Shown here piece by piece: positions 7,907-17,508 of a stretch of 64,000 nucleotides of DNA; position 1 is the stretch's first letter; each line of letters begins with the position of its first letter. The DNA is taken from NCBI RefSeq assembly GCF_963677155.1, contig NZ_OY781884.1, positions 2,496,134-2,560,133 on the forward strand. The letters run 5' to 3'. Origin of the DNA: an uncultured Draconibacterium sp. (GTDB lineage: Bacteria > Bacteroidota > Bacteroidia > Bacteroidales > Prolixibacteraceae). Below the pieces are notes generated by a model. That model was not told where the DNA came from. It saw only the letters and a program-made list of their open reading frames with translations, and searched no databases. The position numbers were made by a program, and so were the translations under genes.

Positions 7907-9163
7907 ATGGGAATGGATAAAAAAATTGAAAAGAAGAAAGGCTTAAAAGCCAAACACATTATTTGGATTGTTGGCGGATTAGCATTTGCCTTTCTGTTGT
8001 ATAAAGTGGTGATGGGAAGCAGTGGTTCAGTGTTTCGTGCCGAGAAAGATAAACTGACTATAAGCTCAGTTACCGACGGCGAGTTTAACGACTACATTAC
8101 CGTAATTGGCCAGGTGGAGCCTATTACAACCATTTTCCTTGATGTGGAAGAAGGCGGAAAAGTGGAAGAGATTTTGATTGAAGAAGGGGAGATGGTAAAA
8201 AAAGGCGATGTTATTCTCCGTTTGAAAAATAGCGATTTGAATACCACAATAATGAACAGTGAATCGCAATTGGCTTATCAGGCGAACGAGTTGCGAAATA
8301 CCCAGATTAGCATCGAACGACAGCGAATCGAGAATCAGCGTTCAAAAATGCAGGTTGATCTTAAGGTTGTTCAGGCAGAGCGGAAATACAAACAATATGA
8401 TGCTTTGTATAAAGAAGATTTAATTGCCAAAGAAGAATACTTAAAGACAAAGGAAGACTATGAACTCTCGCTAAAAGAGAAAGCATTAACGTATCAAAAA
8501 TTCACACAAGACTCAATTTTTCGTGCGAACCAAATGAAGAGCATGAATGAGAGTTTGGAGAATATGAGACAAAGTTTGAAAATGGCTCGTCGAAGACTGG
8601 ATAACCTGAATGTTAAAGCGCCGGAGGATGGCCAACTGGGATTATTAAATGCTGAAATTGGCGAGTCTATTTCTCGTGGGCAACGATTGGGAATGTTGCA
8701 CATTTTAACTGACTTTAAGATCAATGCCCTTATCGATGAACATTATATTGATCGGGTTCGCCGTGGGTTAAGTTCTTCTTTCGATAGGGCAGGTGTTGAA
8801 TACAACTTAACCGTTAAAAAGGTTTATCCTGAAGTGCGCGAAGGTCAGTTCGAAATTGACATGATCTTTGAAGGAGAAAAACCGGATAATATCCGTACTG
8901 GCCAAACATACCACACAAAATTGCAGCTGGGACAACCCGAAAAAGCGGTGCTGATTCCAAAAGGTGGTTTCTTTCAAAGCACCGGCGGCCAGTGGGTTTA
9001 TGTGCTGAATGCCAACGAAACAGAAGCCGAAAAACGGAGCATTCGTATCGGGAAACAAAATCCACAGTATTACGAAGTGCTGGAAGGTTTAACTCCGGGC
9101 GAGAAAGTGATAACCTCGAGTTATGATTTGTTTGGAGATAACGATCGGATTGTGTTTAAGTAG
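7907..9163 (+). CDS. HlyD/MacA-type periplasmic adaptor (membrane fusion protein)
   Basis: A single N-terminal membrane anchor (about residues 18-37) precedes a biotinyl-lipoyl half motif (VEPITTIFLDVEEGGKVEEI, about 67-86). A long alpha-helical hairpin of alternating charged residues follows (about 115-230), then the returning lipoyl half (LNVKAPEDGQLG), a beta-barrel domain and a membrane-proximal domain ending VITSSYDLFGDNDRIVF. This is the order in MacA-like adaptors of ABC-driven tripartite exporters. The hairpin would contact the TolC-like channel and the C-terminal domains the periplasmic face of the permeases. An alternative start two codons later (MDKKIEKK) cannot be excluded. One adaptor for 22 permeases means its permease-contacting surface must be compatible with many partners (inference). 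Confidence 0.93.
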   Translation: MGMDKKIEKKKGLKAKHIIWIVGGLAFAFLLYKVVMGSSGSVFRAEKDKLTISSVTDGEFNDYITVIGQVEPITTIFLDVEEGGKVEEILIEEGEMVKKGDVILRLKNSDLNTTIMNSESQLAYQANELRNTQISIERQRIENQRSKMQVDLKVVQAERKYKQYDALYKEDLIAKEEYLKTKEDYELSLKEKALTYQKFTQDSIFRANQMKSMNESLENMRQSLKMARRRLDNLNVKAPEDGQLGLLNAEIGESISRGQRLGMLHILTDFKINALIDEHYIDRVRRGLSSSFDRAGVEYNLTVKKVYPEVREGQFEIDMIFEGEKPDNIRTGQTYHTKLQLGQPEKAVLIPKGGFFQSTGGQWVYVLNANETEAEKRSIRIGKQNPQYYEVLEGLTPGEKVITSSYDLFGDNDRIVFK

Positions 9164-9186
9164 AAAGGAAAAAGGCAAAAGTTAGT

Positions 9187-9265
9187 TGTCATTTCGAAGG
9201 AGGTACGACTGAGAAATCTCTTCCATTTATTAACAGATTTCTCCTCCTGCGTCGTCGAAATGACA
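9187..9265. repeat. Dispersed palindromic (REP-like) element, copy 2
   Basis: It has the same TGTCATTTCGA boundary as copy 1 and the same GAGAAATCT / AGATTTCTC inner arms. It lies in the gap between the adaptor and ATPase genes, inside the presumed operon, where an RNA hairpin could affect mRNA stability. Confidence 0.85.
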
Positions 9266-9297
9266 AAAATAGAATTATACAACAAAACAAAAATATC

Positions 9298-9996
9298 ATG
9301 ATAAAGACAGAAAATCTAACAAAAGTATTTCGCACCGAAGAGGTGGAAACCAGTGCATTAAATGAGGTAAACTTACACGTGAAAAAAGGAGAATTCGTAG
9401 CCATTATGGGGCCATCGGGTTGTGGAAAATCAACTTTAATGAATATCATTGGCTTATTGGATAATCCCAGCGGCGGTAAATATTATTTTGATGGCTCGGA
9501 GGTTGGGCAGTTAAAAGAACGTAACCGCACCATGTTACGCAAAGGAAACATTGGCTTCGTGTTTCAGAGTTTTAACCTGATCGACGAATTAAACGTGTAC
9601 GAAAATGTGGAGTTGCCACTAATCTACTTAAAACTAAAAGCCCGCGAGCGCAAGGAAATGGTAGAGAAAGTGCTGGAACGGATGAAAATTGCTCACCGTG
9701 CCAAACACTTTCCGCAGCAACTTTCTGGTGGTCAGCAGCAGCGTGTGGCCATTGCCCGTGCAGTAGTTGCTAATCCGAAGTTAATTCTTGCCGATGAGCC
9801 CACCGGTAACCTCGATTCGAAAAACGGACTGGAAGTAATGAATCTGCTTACCGAACTCAACCGCGAAGGAACTACCATTGTAATGGTAACTCACTCGTTG
9901 CACGATTCTGAATTTGCACATCGTGTTGTAAACCTGTTCGATGGTATGATTATTACCGAAGAGGTGAAGAAGGAAATGGGAGAGATTCTGCTTTAA
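9298..9996 (+). CDS. MacB/LolD-type ABC transporter ATPase
   Basis: A 232-residue stand-alone nucleotide-binding domain with all motifs intact: Walker [10 protein letters not shown] (38-46), Q-loop Q90, signature LSGGQQQR (142-149), Walker [13 protein letters not shown] (162-173) and switch H199. The A-loop position is occupied by F11 (TKVFRTEE). The order and the LLDNPSGG segment are typical of the MacB/LolD/FtsE branch, whose partners are FtsX-fold permeases. It is the only ATPase gene in the window, while 22 FtsX-fold permease genes follow, so it is probably shared by all or many of them. It is soluble and should dock as a dimer on the coupling helices of each permease at the inner membrane. 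The longer gap before the first permease holds repeats but no strong terminator. Confidence 0.96.
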   Translation: MIKTENLTKVFRTEEVETSALNEVNLHVKKGEFVAIMGPSGCGKSTLMNIIGLLDNPSGGKYYFDGSEVGQLKERNRTMLRKGNIGFVFQSFNLIDELNVYENVELPLIYLKLKARERKEMVEKVLERMKIAHRAKHFPQQLSGGQQQRVAIARAVVANPKLILADEPTGNLDSKNGLEVMNLLTELNREGTTIVMVTHSLHDSEFAHRVVNLFDGMIITEEVKKEMGEILL

Positions 9997-10111
9997 CAGG
10001 CTGAATATTTCGCTTTTCGAGAAGCGTTCTAATGTTATTGCCCCTTTGAAATGAAAATAGCAGAAAAGTCAGGTTGAAGATTTTAGTAAAATTGAATTTG
10101 ATCAGTACTTG

Positions 10112-10154
10112 CTCCCCTTATGAAGGGAACTCCCAACTGGGGGAGAGGAAAGGA
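10112..10154. repeat. GC-rich dispersed repeat fragment
   Basis: CTCCCC ... GAAGGGAACTCCC ... GGGGGAG is an imperfect GC-rich palindrome standing out from an AT-rich gap. It resembles the AGGGGA-type elements found later in the array at 51431-51540 and 56333-56358. Confidence 0.5.
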
Positions 10155-10164
10155 AAATGAGATC

Positions 10165-10235
10165 TGTCATTCTGACTGGAGTTGAAGAATGTATGACTGT
10201 ATATACAAGATGTTTCGACTACGCTCAACATGACC
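10165..10235. repeat. Second type of REP-like palindrome (TGTCATTCTGA ... CAACATGAC)
   Basis: TGTCATTCTGACTGGAG at the left end and GACTACGCTCAACATGAC at the right end form the boundaries of another dispersed palindromic family common in Bacteroidota. With the preceding GC-rich repeat and a small CGCTT/AAGCG hairpin at 10011-10026, it fills the 300-base gap between the ATPase and the first permease. No promoter is evident there. Confidence 0.6.
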
Positions 10236-10296
10236 AAAAGTACAGGTTATTTACTTTTCTTGAACACCCCTGATTAACGATAAAATGATACCCGCC

Positions 10297-12645
10297 ATGA
10301 AAAACTTACGATTTATATTTAGAATGTTTAGGCGAAATCCTATGTTGGTTTTTGTCAACCTTCCCGGATTAGCCATCGGATTAAGTGCTGTTTTGCTCCT
10401 GTCGGTTTATTTGAAACACGAGCTAAGTTACGACCAGCATTTTCAAACAAAAAATAATGTTTTACGACTTTACAGTGCAGTAAAAGAGGAAGGTAATATC
10501 ACTAATTACGGTATTTGTTTGCGCGATGCTTACACCGAAATTCCATTACAGGTTCCGGAAATAAGATCAGCTACTCAGATTTACAACGGATGGGACATAA
10601 CTGCAGAATACGAAAAGCAAAAATTCCCCAATTTGCAGCTTTTGTTTGCCGACAAGGATTTCTTTGATGTTTTCGGACTGGAGCTCATTCAGGGAAATAG
10701 CAACGATGCCTTGCAGGGTGAGAACAATGCGGTAATTACCCGGTCAACTGCATTAAAAGTATTCAATACCGTTGACTGTGTTGGCAAAGTTTTGAATGTT
10801 TCGGAGGTCCCGGCTACGGTAACGGGTGTAGTAAACGATTTGCCCAACAACACACACTTTAATTTCGATTTATTGGTGTCGATGCAGAGCGTCCATCCTG
10901 AGAACTGGGGAGGACTGGAACTATACACCTATTTTAGGATTGACGAAAATGCCGATTTAGTCGCGGTTGGCAAGAAAATAGCTGCAGCCAACAATGAACT
11001 AATGAAACCTTGGGGCGAGCAATTTAACCTCACCTCTGAATCTGGAACAGAGAGATTAGCCGATTTGCACCTTCACTCAGTTGTCGATCTCGATCTATCG
11101 CCCAAAGCCAATCTAACACACATTTTTATTATTGCCGGCATTGCTTTTCTGGTGATGCTAATTGCTATGGTAAACTACATTAATCTGTATGTTTTGCATG
11201 GCGAAAAACGGATTGCTGAAATCGGTTCACGAAAATCGTTGGGAGCAACGCAAGGAACATTATCGCGTTTATTTTTTACTGAAACAACCGTGATTGGCCT
11301 TCTTGCTTTTGTTTTGGCAATAGGATTAACGGCACTTGTTCAACCCTCGTTTGCCAAACTAATGCAAAGCCAGATCGAGTTATCGGACATGTTTTCCTTT
11401 TCAGGAATTTTGTTAGTACTGGCTATTCTCGCGGTGTTAATTTTAGTGTCGGGGGCGTATCCCAGTTACTATTTATCGAAGATTAATCTTGTAAATGCAC
11501 TTAAAGGGAAGTCCACGAAAGTAAAGCGCAAAAGTACCATGTCGCGCATTGCTGTTATTTCACAGTTTTCCATATCGGTTTTTCTTATCAGTGCGCTGGT
11601 AATTGTTTTTGCCCAGATAAATTATCTAAAAGAAGTGCCACTGGGTTTTAATCCCGAGAATGTAACTGGTATCACCAACCTGAATAGCGAGGTGCGAAAA
11701 AGTGCTTCGTCGATTGTTGATGAATTGTCGCAACTGGCCTTTGTTGAAGATGCAGCTACTTCCGGTCATGGCATGGGACAAGGATCGAGCGGACAGGGAA
11801 TAAAAAAATATGGAGCGCCCGGTAATCTTAAAGGAATTGATGAATACCGTGTGCAGCCCGGATTTGCCAAAACCATGCAATTGGAACTGGTCGACGGTCG
11901 TTACTTTAATCAATCGGAAGCAGATAAAAAAGCGGTAATTCTTAACCAGGCAGCAGCAAAAATGCTGGGCCCTGATGTAAAAGTAGGTAGCCTGGTTGAT
12001 ATGTTTGATGAACCGTTAACAGTAATCGCTATTGCAAAAGATTTTTATTATATCGATCACCCGGGAGAAACAATTGGACCACTTGTTCTTACCAACTACC
12101 GCAACAACGTAAACAACCTTTATGTGCGTACAAAAGCAGGAACTACTTCTGCTCAACTAGCTCAGATTGATGAGGTGATTAAAAGTTATTCGCCGGAGTT
12201 AATTATTAGTAAGTTTCAGTTAACTGATGTATATGCCAACAAATTCACCAACGAAGAGCGAATGATAAAACTGGTAACTACTGGTGCCGGACTGGCCATC
12301 ATCATCAGCTTTATTGGGTTAATGGCTCTTTCTGTTCTGAATGTAAACCGACGAAGAAAGGAAATAGGCATACGAAAAGTAATTGGAAGTACAGAAACAC
12401 AGGTTGTGCACGAGCTGCTGAAAGAGACTTTTATTTTGGTTTTAATTGCTATTGCAATAGCTTTTGTTGGCAGCTACTTTACCATGCAGCAGTGGCTGCA
12501 ACATTTTGTGAACCGCGTTTCCATCACTCCTGTGTATTTTCTGATTAGTGCTGCTTTTGCATTGTTTATAGCGTTTATGGCTGTAGGCTGGCAAAGTTGG
12601 CGGGCGGCAACGCGAAATCCGGTTGAGGCACTCAGATATGAGTAG
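10297..12645 (+). CDS. FtsX/MacB-type double permease, array member 1
   Basis: About 782 residues, with the plan shared by the array: TM1 (about 20-40), ectodomain 1, TM2-4, TM5 (about 420-440), ectodomain 2 and TM6-8, that is, two fused MacB-like halves. The coupling loops are RIAEIGSRKSLGA in half 1 and KEIGIRKVIGS (from residue 688) in half 2. Ectodomain 2 has LVDGRYF and IAKDFYYIDH motifs. With member 10 it forms a subfamily whose final module lacks the NKWLENFAYKT sequence of the others; only the terminal WQSWRAATRNPVEALRYE is shared. The second in-frame ATG was chosen because it aligns with the MKNLKF start of member 10; the first (10285) adds four residues. It is the first permease after the ATPase gene. 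Confidence 0.93.
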   Translation: MKNLRFIFRMFRRNPMLVFVNLPGLAIGLSAVLLLSVYLKHELSYDQHFQTKNNVLRLYSAVKEEGNITNYGICLRDAYTEIPLQVPEIRSATQIYNGWDITAEYEKQKFPNLQLLFADKDFFDVFGLELIQGNSNDALQGENNAVITRSTALKVFNTVDCVGKVLNVSEVPATVTGVVNDLPNNTHFNFDLLVSMQSVHPENWGGLELYTYFRIDENADLVAVGKKIAAANNELMKPWGEQFNLTSESGTERLADLHLHSVVDLDLSPKANLTHIFIIAGIAFLVMLIAMVNYINLYVLHGEKRIAEIGSRKSLGATQGTLSRLFFTETTVIGLLAFVLAIGLTALVQPSFAKLMQSQIELSDMFSFSGILLVLAILAVLILVSGAYPSYYLSKINLVNALKGKSTKVKRKSTMSRIAVISQFSISVFLISALVIVFAQINYLKEVPLGFNPENVTGITNLNSEVRKSASSIVDELSQLAFVEDAATSGHGMGQGSSGQGIKKYGAPGNLKGIDEYRVQPGFAKTMQLELVDGRYFNQSEADKKAVILNQAAAKMLGPDVKVGSLVDMFDEPLTVIAIAKDFYYIDHPGETIGPLVLTNYRNNVNNLYVRTKAGTTSAQLAQIDEVIKSYSPELIISKFQLTDVYANKFTNEERMIKLVTTGAGLAIIISFIGLMALSVLNVNRRRKEIGIRKVIGSTETQVVHELLKETFILVLIAIAIAFVGSYFTMQQWLQHFVNRVSITPVYFLISAAFALFIAFMAVGWQSWRAATRNPVEALRYE

Positions 12646-12694
12646 TTGTGTATTGATTGATTAAACAGTGAAACCAATAGATTTTTAGATATAT

Positions 12695-15061
12695 ATGAGT
12701 TTTCTACACTTTAAAAATAGTATCCGGTTTCTTTTAAAAAAGAAAAGTTATCTCCTGATTAATATTCTGGGGCTAGGGGTAGGAATAGCTACGTTTTTAA
12801 TTCTTTTTATGTACGTGTATAACGATTTTACGTACAATTCTTTTAATAAGAATTTGGAAAATATTTATCGTGTGCGCGAAGGGCAGGGCGAGCAAACAAA
12901 AGGTTTATTGCTGGCAGAAATGCTTAAACAGATACCCGAAGTTGAAAATGGAACCCGAATTTTTGACTGGGATGGATACAGGCTTGCCTACAACGACATC
13001 GCTTCTCCCGAAAACATAATATACGTTGATACGGGTTTTTTCTCGGTATTTACTTTTCCATTTATTGAAAAGGGTTCAGGAGATCATATAAAAGAAAAGT
13101 ACAATGCAGTTGTTAGTAAAGATTTTGCCGAGCGTTTTTTCGGCGACGAACCTGCTGTAGGAAAACAGTTGCAGGTGCAATTCGGCGACATTTACCTTAC
13201 AGTGAACGGTGTTGTTGATATTCCCGATAACTCATCGGTAAAATTCGACATTGTTACATCTTACGAAACAGGTGAAACCATTTCTCCGTGGGTAAAACAG
13301 GTACACGACTGGTACAATACATTTTCGATGACTTATGTTTTGTTAAAAAGCGGAACAAACCCTGAGGATATTTACGGCAAAATACAGCAAATTGCCGAAA
13401 CGAATTTTTTAACAGGTGCAAACGAAAAACCTGAAATGAATTTGCTCGCTTTTAAAGAGTATCATTCCGAACAGGAATCAAATCAAACGCTCATTATCAT
13501 TCTTGGAGTTATCGCCCTTGGAATTTTGAGTATTGCTATGGTAAATTTTATCAACTTGACGATTACCAATTCACTTGGGCGAGCCAAAGAGATTGGTGTA
13601 AAAAAAGTAGTTGGTGCGGGTAAAGGTTTTTTGATTCGCCAAATCATGACCGAATCTTTAATGATTAGTTTAATTGCTTTGTTGCTTGGTGTGCTCCTGT
13701 CTTTGTTTTTTCTGCCTCAATTCAATCAACTTTATAATACTCGTCTTCACTTTAGTTTCACGCAAAATAAACTGTTAATGCCGATTCTTATATCGGTCTG
13801 GCTCTTAGTGGGTTTGCTGTCAGGAGCTGTTCCGGCAATGTATTTGTCGCGGATGGGATCGATAGACAGTTTGCGCGGCAAGCTTATAAAAAACGGCAAG
13901 GTAAGAATGTCGAAGTATTCGCTTGTTGTGGTTCAGTTTGTAATTGCGATTGTCCTGATTTCCGGAACTTTTTTAATGCAAAAGCAGATTCGCTTTATGA
14001 TTAATCAGGATCCGAAATTTGATAAGGAGAATGTGGTTGTGGCTGAATTAAATAGTTGGGAGTTTAAGGATTTGGAGGCCGCATCGTTAAAATACAAGCG
14101 GATTGCCGAAGAGCTAAAAGCAAGCCCATTTGTGGAATCGGTTTGTTTTTCGCAATGTACTCCGGGAAATTACAGCCAGAACTACAATAATTTTTATACC
14201 GAAGGAGAAAGCGATGTGGAAAGTATTCACCTTCGGAAAGCGTATGTCGGGAAAAATTACTTCAAAACTTTTGGCATTAAACTAATTGATGGGGAAGGGT
14301 TTTCAGACGAGACACGAAATTATGAGAGAAACATGGTTTTGAATAAAAAAGCAATGGAAAAGTTGGGTTACGAAAGTGTAACAGATCAAATTCTTCATGA
14401 AAGTGTAAGATCGGGTACGGCCAACAAAATAATAGGGGAAGTGGAGGATTTCGCCTATCAGGGGGCACAGTATGAAACACAGGCTGTTGCACACATTTTC
14501 GCTGATCAGGAAAATTATACCAACTGGAGTTATCTGTCGGTAAAATCAAAACCGGGAACTAATTTGCAGGTTTTGGATTTATTAAAAGACAGTTGGAGAA
14601 CTACTCAGCCGGAATCTGAACTATCCTTCTTTTTTGCAGATGACAAACTGAACGAACAATACCGGGAATATGAAAAAATTAAACAAATTATTACCTGGTT
14701 CTCACTGGTAGCCATTGTTCTTTCCTGCATTGGTTTGTTTGCACTTTCATCCTATGCCATCTCTCGCAGAATTAAGGAAATAGGAGTACGGAAAGTAAAT
14801 GGTGCAAAAGTAGGAGAGGTAATAACTTTGCTAAACCGTGATTTCTTGCGATGGGTAGTCATTTCGTTTGTGATTGCTGTACCGATCTCGTGGTATGCAC
14901 TAAACCGCTGGCTCGAAGGTTTTGCCCTAAAAACTACTTTAAGCTGGTGGGTTTTTGCTTTGGCCGGTTTACTGGCGCTAGGCATTGCCTTGTTAACCGT
15001 TAGTTGGCAAAGCTGGCGGGCGGCTACGCGAAATCCGGTGGAAGCGTTGAGGTATGAGTAA
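12695..15061 (+). CDS. FtsX/MacB-type double permease, array member 2
   Basis: 788 residues with the eight-segment, two-half plan. The half-1 coupling loop RAKEIGVKKVVGAGKG (about 296-311) is close to the canonical form, so both halves may contact the ATPase. The half-2 loop is KEIGVRKVNGA from residue 694. Ectodomain 2 carries LIDGEGF, but its usual KDFNFxSLH motif is changed to VEDFAYQGAQYE, unlike nearly all neighbours, and so may bind a different ligand. The C-terminal module is a divergent version (NRWLEGFALKTTLSWW), while the last 26 residues are standard. It starts 49 bases after member 1, without a terminator. Confidence 0.94.
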   Translation: MSFLHFKNSIRFLLKKKSYLLINILGLGVGIATFLILFMYVYNDFTYNSFNKNLENIYRVREGQGEQTKGLLLAEMLKQIPEVENGTRIFDWDGYRLAYNDIASPENIIYVDTGFFSVFTFPFIEKGSGDHIKEKYNAVVSKDFAERFFGDEPAVGKQLQVQFGDIYLTVNGVVDIPDNSSVKFDIVTSYETGETISPWVKQVHDWYNTFSMTYVLLKSGTNPEDIYGKIQQIAETNFLTGANEKPEMNLLAFKEYHSEQESNQTLIIILGVIALGILSIAMVNFINLTITNSLGRAKEIGVKKVVGAGKGFLIRQIMTESLMISLIALLLGVLLSLFFLPQFNQLYNTRLHFSFTQNKLLMPILISVWLLVGLLSGAVPAMYLSRMGSIDSLRGKLIKNGKVRMSKYSLVVVQFVIAIVLISGTFLMQKQIRFMINQDPKFDKENVVVAELNSWEFKDLEAASLKYKRIAEELKASPFVESVCFSQCTPGNYSQNYNNFYTEGESDVESIHLRKAYVGKNYFKTFGIKLIDGEGFSDETRNYERNMVLNKKAMEKLGYESVTDQILHESVRSGTANKIIGEVEDFAYQGAQYETQAVAHIFADQENYTNWSYLSVKSKPGTNLQVLDLLKDSWRTTQPESELSFFFADDKLNEQYREYEKIKQIITWFSLVAIVLSCIGLFALSSYAISRRIKEIGVRKVNGAKVGEVITLLNRDFLRWVVISFVIAVPISWYALNRWLEGFALKTTLSWWVFALAGLLALGIALLTVSWQSWRAATRNPVEALRYE

Positions 15062-15110
15062 GTTCTAAAACAATTGAAAAACATGTACATATTTTAATAG
15101 TACTAAACAG

Positions 15111-17483
15111 ATGAAACTGCATCAAAATATAAAATTAATATTAAGAACGTTTGCTAAAAACAAAGGCGTTACGCTGCTTAACCTTATTGGATTATCAGTT
15201 GGAATTACTGCAAGTTTGCTGATTTTTCTGTTTGTTCAAAAGGAGAAAAATACTGATAAATATATTCCTGATCTGGATAATATTTATGTGTTAACCAATG
15301 AAACCGAACCATATCTCTCAAAGATGATGGCAGATCACGTTAATAATGAAATAGCAGAATTTCAGGCAGTTTCTTATGGTTGTAACGATTGGTCGTCACA
15401 AATATATTTGGAGTACAACAATCAGAGTTTTGAAGTAAAGAATATGTTCAATGCTGATTCGGCATTTTTCAGTGTATTTAATTTTAACACCGTGTATGGC
15501 AATCCACAACAAGGCTTAATGCACGCCGATGAGATTGTGCTGACACGTTCGTTGTCGCAAAAAATATTTGGAAACGAAAACCCAATTGGAAAAACCATTA
15601 CCTACAATGCTACCTATTTATCCGGTCAGGAATTAACGATTACAGCCGTAGTTGACGACCTGCCACAATCCAGTACGTGGAATTTTGAAGCTGTTATTTC
15701 ATTGCCAACAATGTGTCACATCAGTTGGTACAAACGAAATATGGAACGATGGGGAACTCAAAGCTATTATGCTTTTGCAAAACTCAATGCCAATTCATCC
15801 GAAGAAGAAGTAAGAAATAAACTAGCCCATATCAATCTCGATGCTGTTGATGAAGACTTTAAGGCAGATATTCATTACGATATGGTTTCGTATAAGAATG
15901 TGTACTTTAATATGTTGGAGATGGAAGATATGGCTCACGGGAATAAACTAACCTTGTCGATTATAGCCATTATTGGTGTGCTGATTCTGTTATTGTCGTG
16001 CGTAAATTACATCAATATGGTAACGGCACAACAAGGAAAACGCTATAAATCCTTCGGATTATTTAAAACAATGGGCGATAACCGCTGGGGCATTATCCGT
16101 GCCACCACAATTGAAGCGGCAATGTTATTGATCGCCTCCGTTATTGTTTCGTTTGCATTAACAAGTTTACTGCTGCCGGGACTTAACAGTTTAACAAACT
16201 CTCGTTTTACTATCAATGCCTTGTCTAATGGTAGTTTCGTTGTAATAAACCTTGCAATATTGGGATTAATGATTTTAATTACCGGAATTATTCCCGGATA
16301 TATTTTCAGCAACAAACCCACCACCGAGTTAATTCATAAAAAACAATCGTCACAAGGGAATCCGGTTTTACGTAATGGATTGCTTGTGTTTCAATTTGTG
16401 GTATCAATTGCATTAATTTCTTCGATAATCATTATCCATCGTCAAAATAATTACATTCAACATTGCGATACCGGATTCACAAAAGAGAACATTGTTTACA
16501 TTAAAACGAACGATGATATTAAGTCGCATATAAAGGCGTTTAAAAGCGAACTACACCAAATGCCCGGTATTTTTGATATGACTTTTGCCGAAGACGAATT
16601 GATTGCTATCGATCAGGAGTGGGGAAATGGATTTGTCAATAAAGGCGAATACAGCGATATCGAATTTACTAAACTTGCTGTTTCGGCTAATTTCTTCGAT
16701 TTCTTTGGGATTCCATTAAAAGAAGGACAATTTTTTTCGGAAAATTCAAAGGGAAAAGAAGATATCATCATCAACGAGGCAGCAAAAGCCGATTTCAAAG
16801 TTGAAGAAATCACCGATGCACGTCTTACTCGCGGCGATGCCAGCAAGGGGCACATTATTGGTGTTGCAAAAAACTACAATTTTGAAACCTTACACGTACC
16901 GGTTCGTCCGTTGGTATATATGTCATCTGGCGATTGCGACAATGTGCTTTACCTAAAAGTTGATGCAGCCAATATGACTGCATTCAAAAGTACAATGAAC
17001 AATGTGAAAAAAGCGTGGAACGACATTTCTCCGATGTTCCCGATGGAATATCAGTTTCTCGATCAGGCATTTGCCGCTCAGTATACTAAAGAAGCTCAAT
17101 TTCAGAAGTTTCTAATGCTAACAACACTTATATCGCTTATTCTTTCGTGTTTAGGCTTAATTGGGTTAACCTACTTTATTATGGAACAACGCACCAAAGA
17201 AATCGGCGTACGCAAAGTAAACGGAGCTACCATCAGCGAGGTAGTTACATTACTTAATAAAGATTTTGTGAAATGGGTCGCCATTGCTTTTGTAATAGCA
17301 ACGCCTATTGCTTATTACGCTATGAATAAATGGCTAGAAAACTTCGCCTACAAAACAAATTTGAGTTGGTGGATTTTTGCATTGGCTGGAGTGTTGGCCT
17401 TGGGAATTGCTTTGCTCACAGTAAGCTGGCAAAGCTGGCGGGCAGCAACTCGGAACCCGGTTGAAGCACTACGATATGAATAG
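15111..17483 (+). CDS. FtsX/MacB-type double permease, array member 3
   Basis: 790 residues. TM1 (about 20-42) is preceded by a short basic N-terminus, LILRTFAKNKG. The half-1 coupling loop has decayed to KRYKSFGLFKTMGDNR, losing the KEIG core, whereas half 2 retains KEIGVRKVNGA from residue 696. Ectodomain 1 has ADSAFFSVFNF and NPIGKTI motifs of the MacB periplasmic core. Ectodomain 2 has LKEGQFF and AKNYNFETLH. Its C-terminal module is typical (NKWLENFAYKTNLSWW). The spacing from member 2 is 49 bases, and member 4 begins 25 bases after its stop. Confidence 0.94.
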   Translation: MKLHQNIKLILRTFAKNKGVTLLNLIGLSVGITASLLIFLFVQKEKNTDKYIPDLDNIYVLTNETEPYLSKMMADHVNNEIAEFQAVSYGCNDWSSQIYLEYNNQSFEVKNMFNADSAFFSVFNFNTVYGNPQQGLMHADEIVLTRSLSQKIFGNENPIGKTITYNATYLSGQELTITAVVDDLPQSSTWNFEAVISLPTMCHISWYKRNMERWGTQSYYAFAKLNANSSEEEVRNKLAHINLDAVDEDFKADIHYDMVSYKNVYFNMLEMEDMAHGNKLTLSIIAIIGVLILLLSCVNYINMVTAQQGKRYKSFGLFKTMGDNRWGIIRATTIEAAMLLIASVIVSFALTSLLLPGLNSLTNSRFTINALSNGSFVVINLAILGLMILITGIIPGYIFSNKPTTELIHKKQSSQGNPVLRNGLLVFQFVVSIALISSIIIIHRQNNYIQHCDTGFTKENIVYIKTNDDIKSHIKAFKSELHQMPGIFDMTFAEDELIAIDQEWGNGFVNKGEYSDIEFTKLAVSANFFDFFGIPLKEGQFFSENSKGKEDIIINEAAKADFKVEEITDARLTRGDASKGHIIGVAKNYNFETLHVPVRPLVYMSSGDCDNVLYLKVDAANMTAFKSTMNNVKKAWNDISPMFPMEYQFLDQAFAAQYTKEAQFQKFLMLTTLISLILSCLGLIGLTYFIMEQRTKEIGVRKVNGATISEVVTLLNKDFVKWVAIAFVIATPIAYYAMNKWLENFAYKTNLSWWIFALAGVLALGIALLTVSWQSWRAATRNPVEALRYE

Positions 17484-17508
17484 AAACACTAAAACTAAAC
17501 ATAATAGT

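Noticed and set aside
10011-10026. CGCTT/AAGCG hairpin after the ATPase gene as a terminator
   Set aside because: The stem is short and no T run follows.
14752-15090. Recurrent antisense open frames over permease 3' ends (also near 12474, 29244, 41770, 44125 and 62429)
   Set aside because: They recur because the sense strand is conserved there; they show no initiation signals of their own and no protein-like features.
17461-17508. TTG-started extension of member 4 overlapping member 3
   Set aside because: The added residues are the out-of-frame end of member 3 and do not align with any paralogue.
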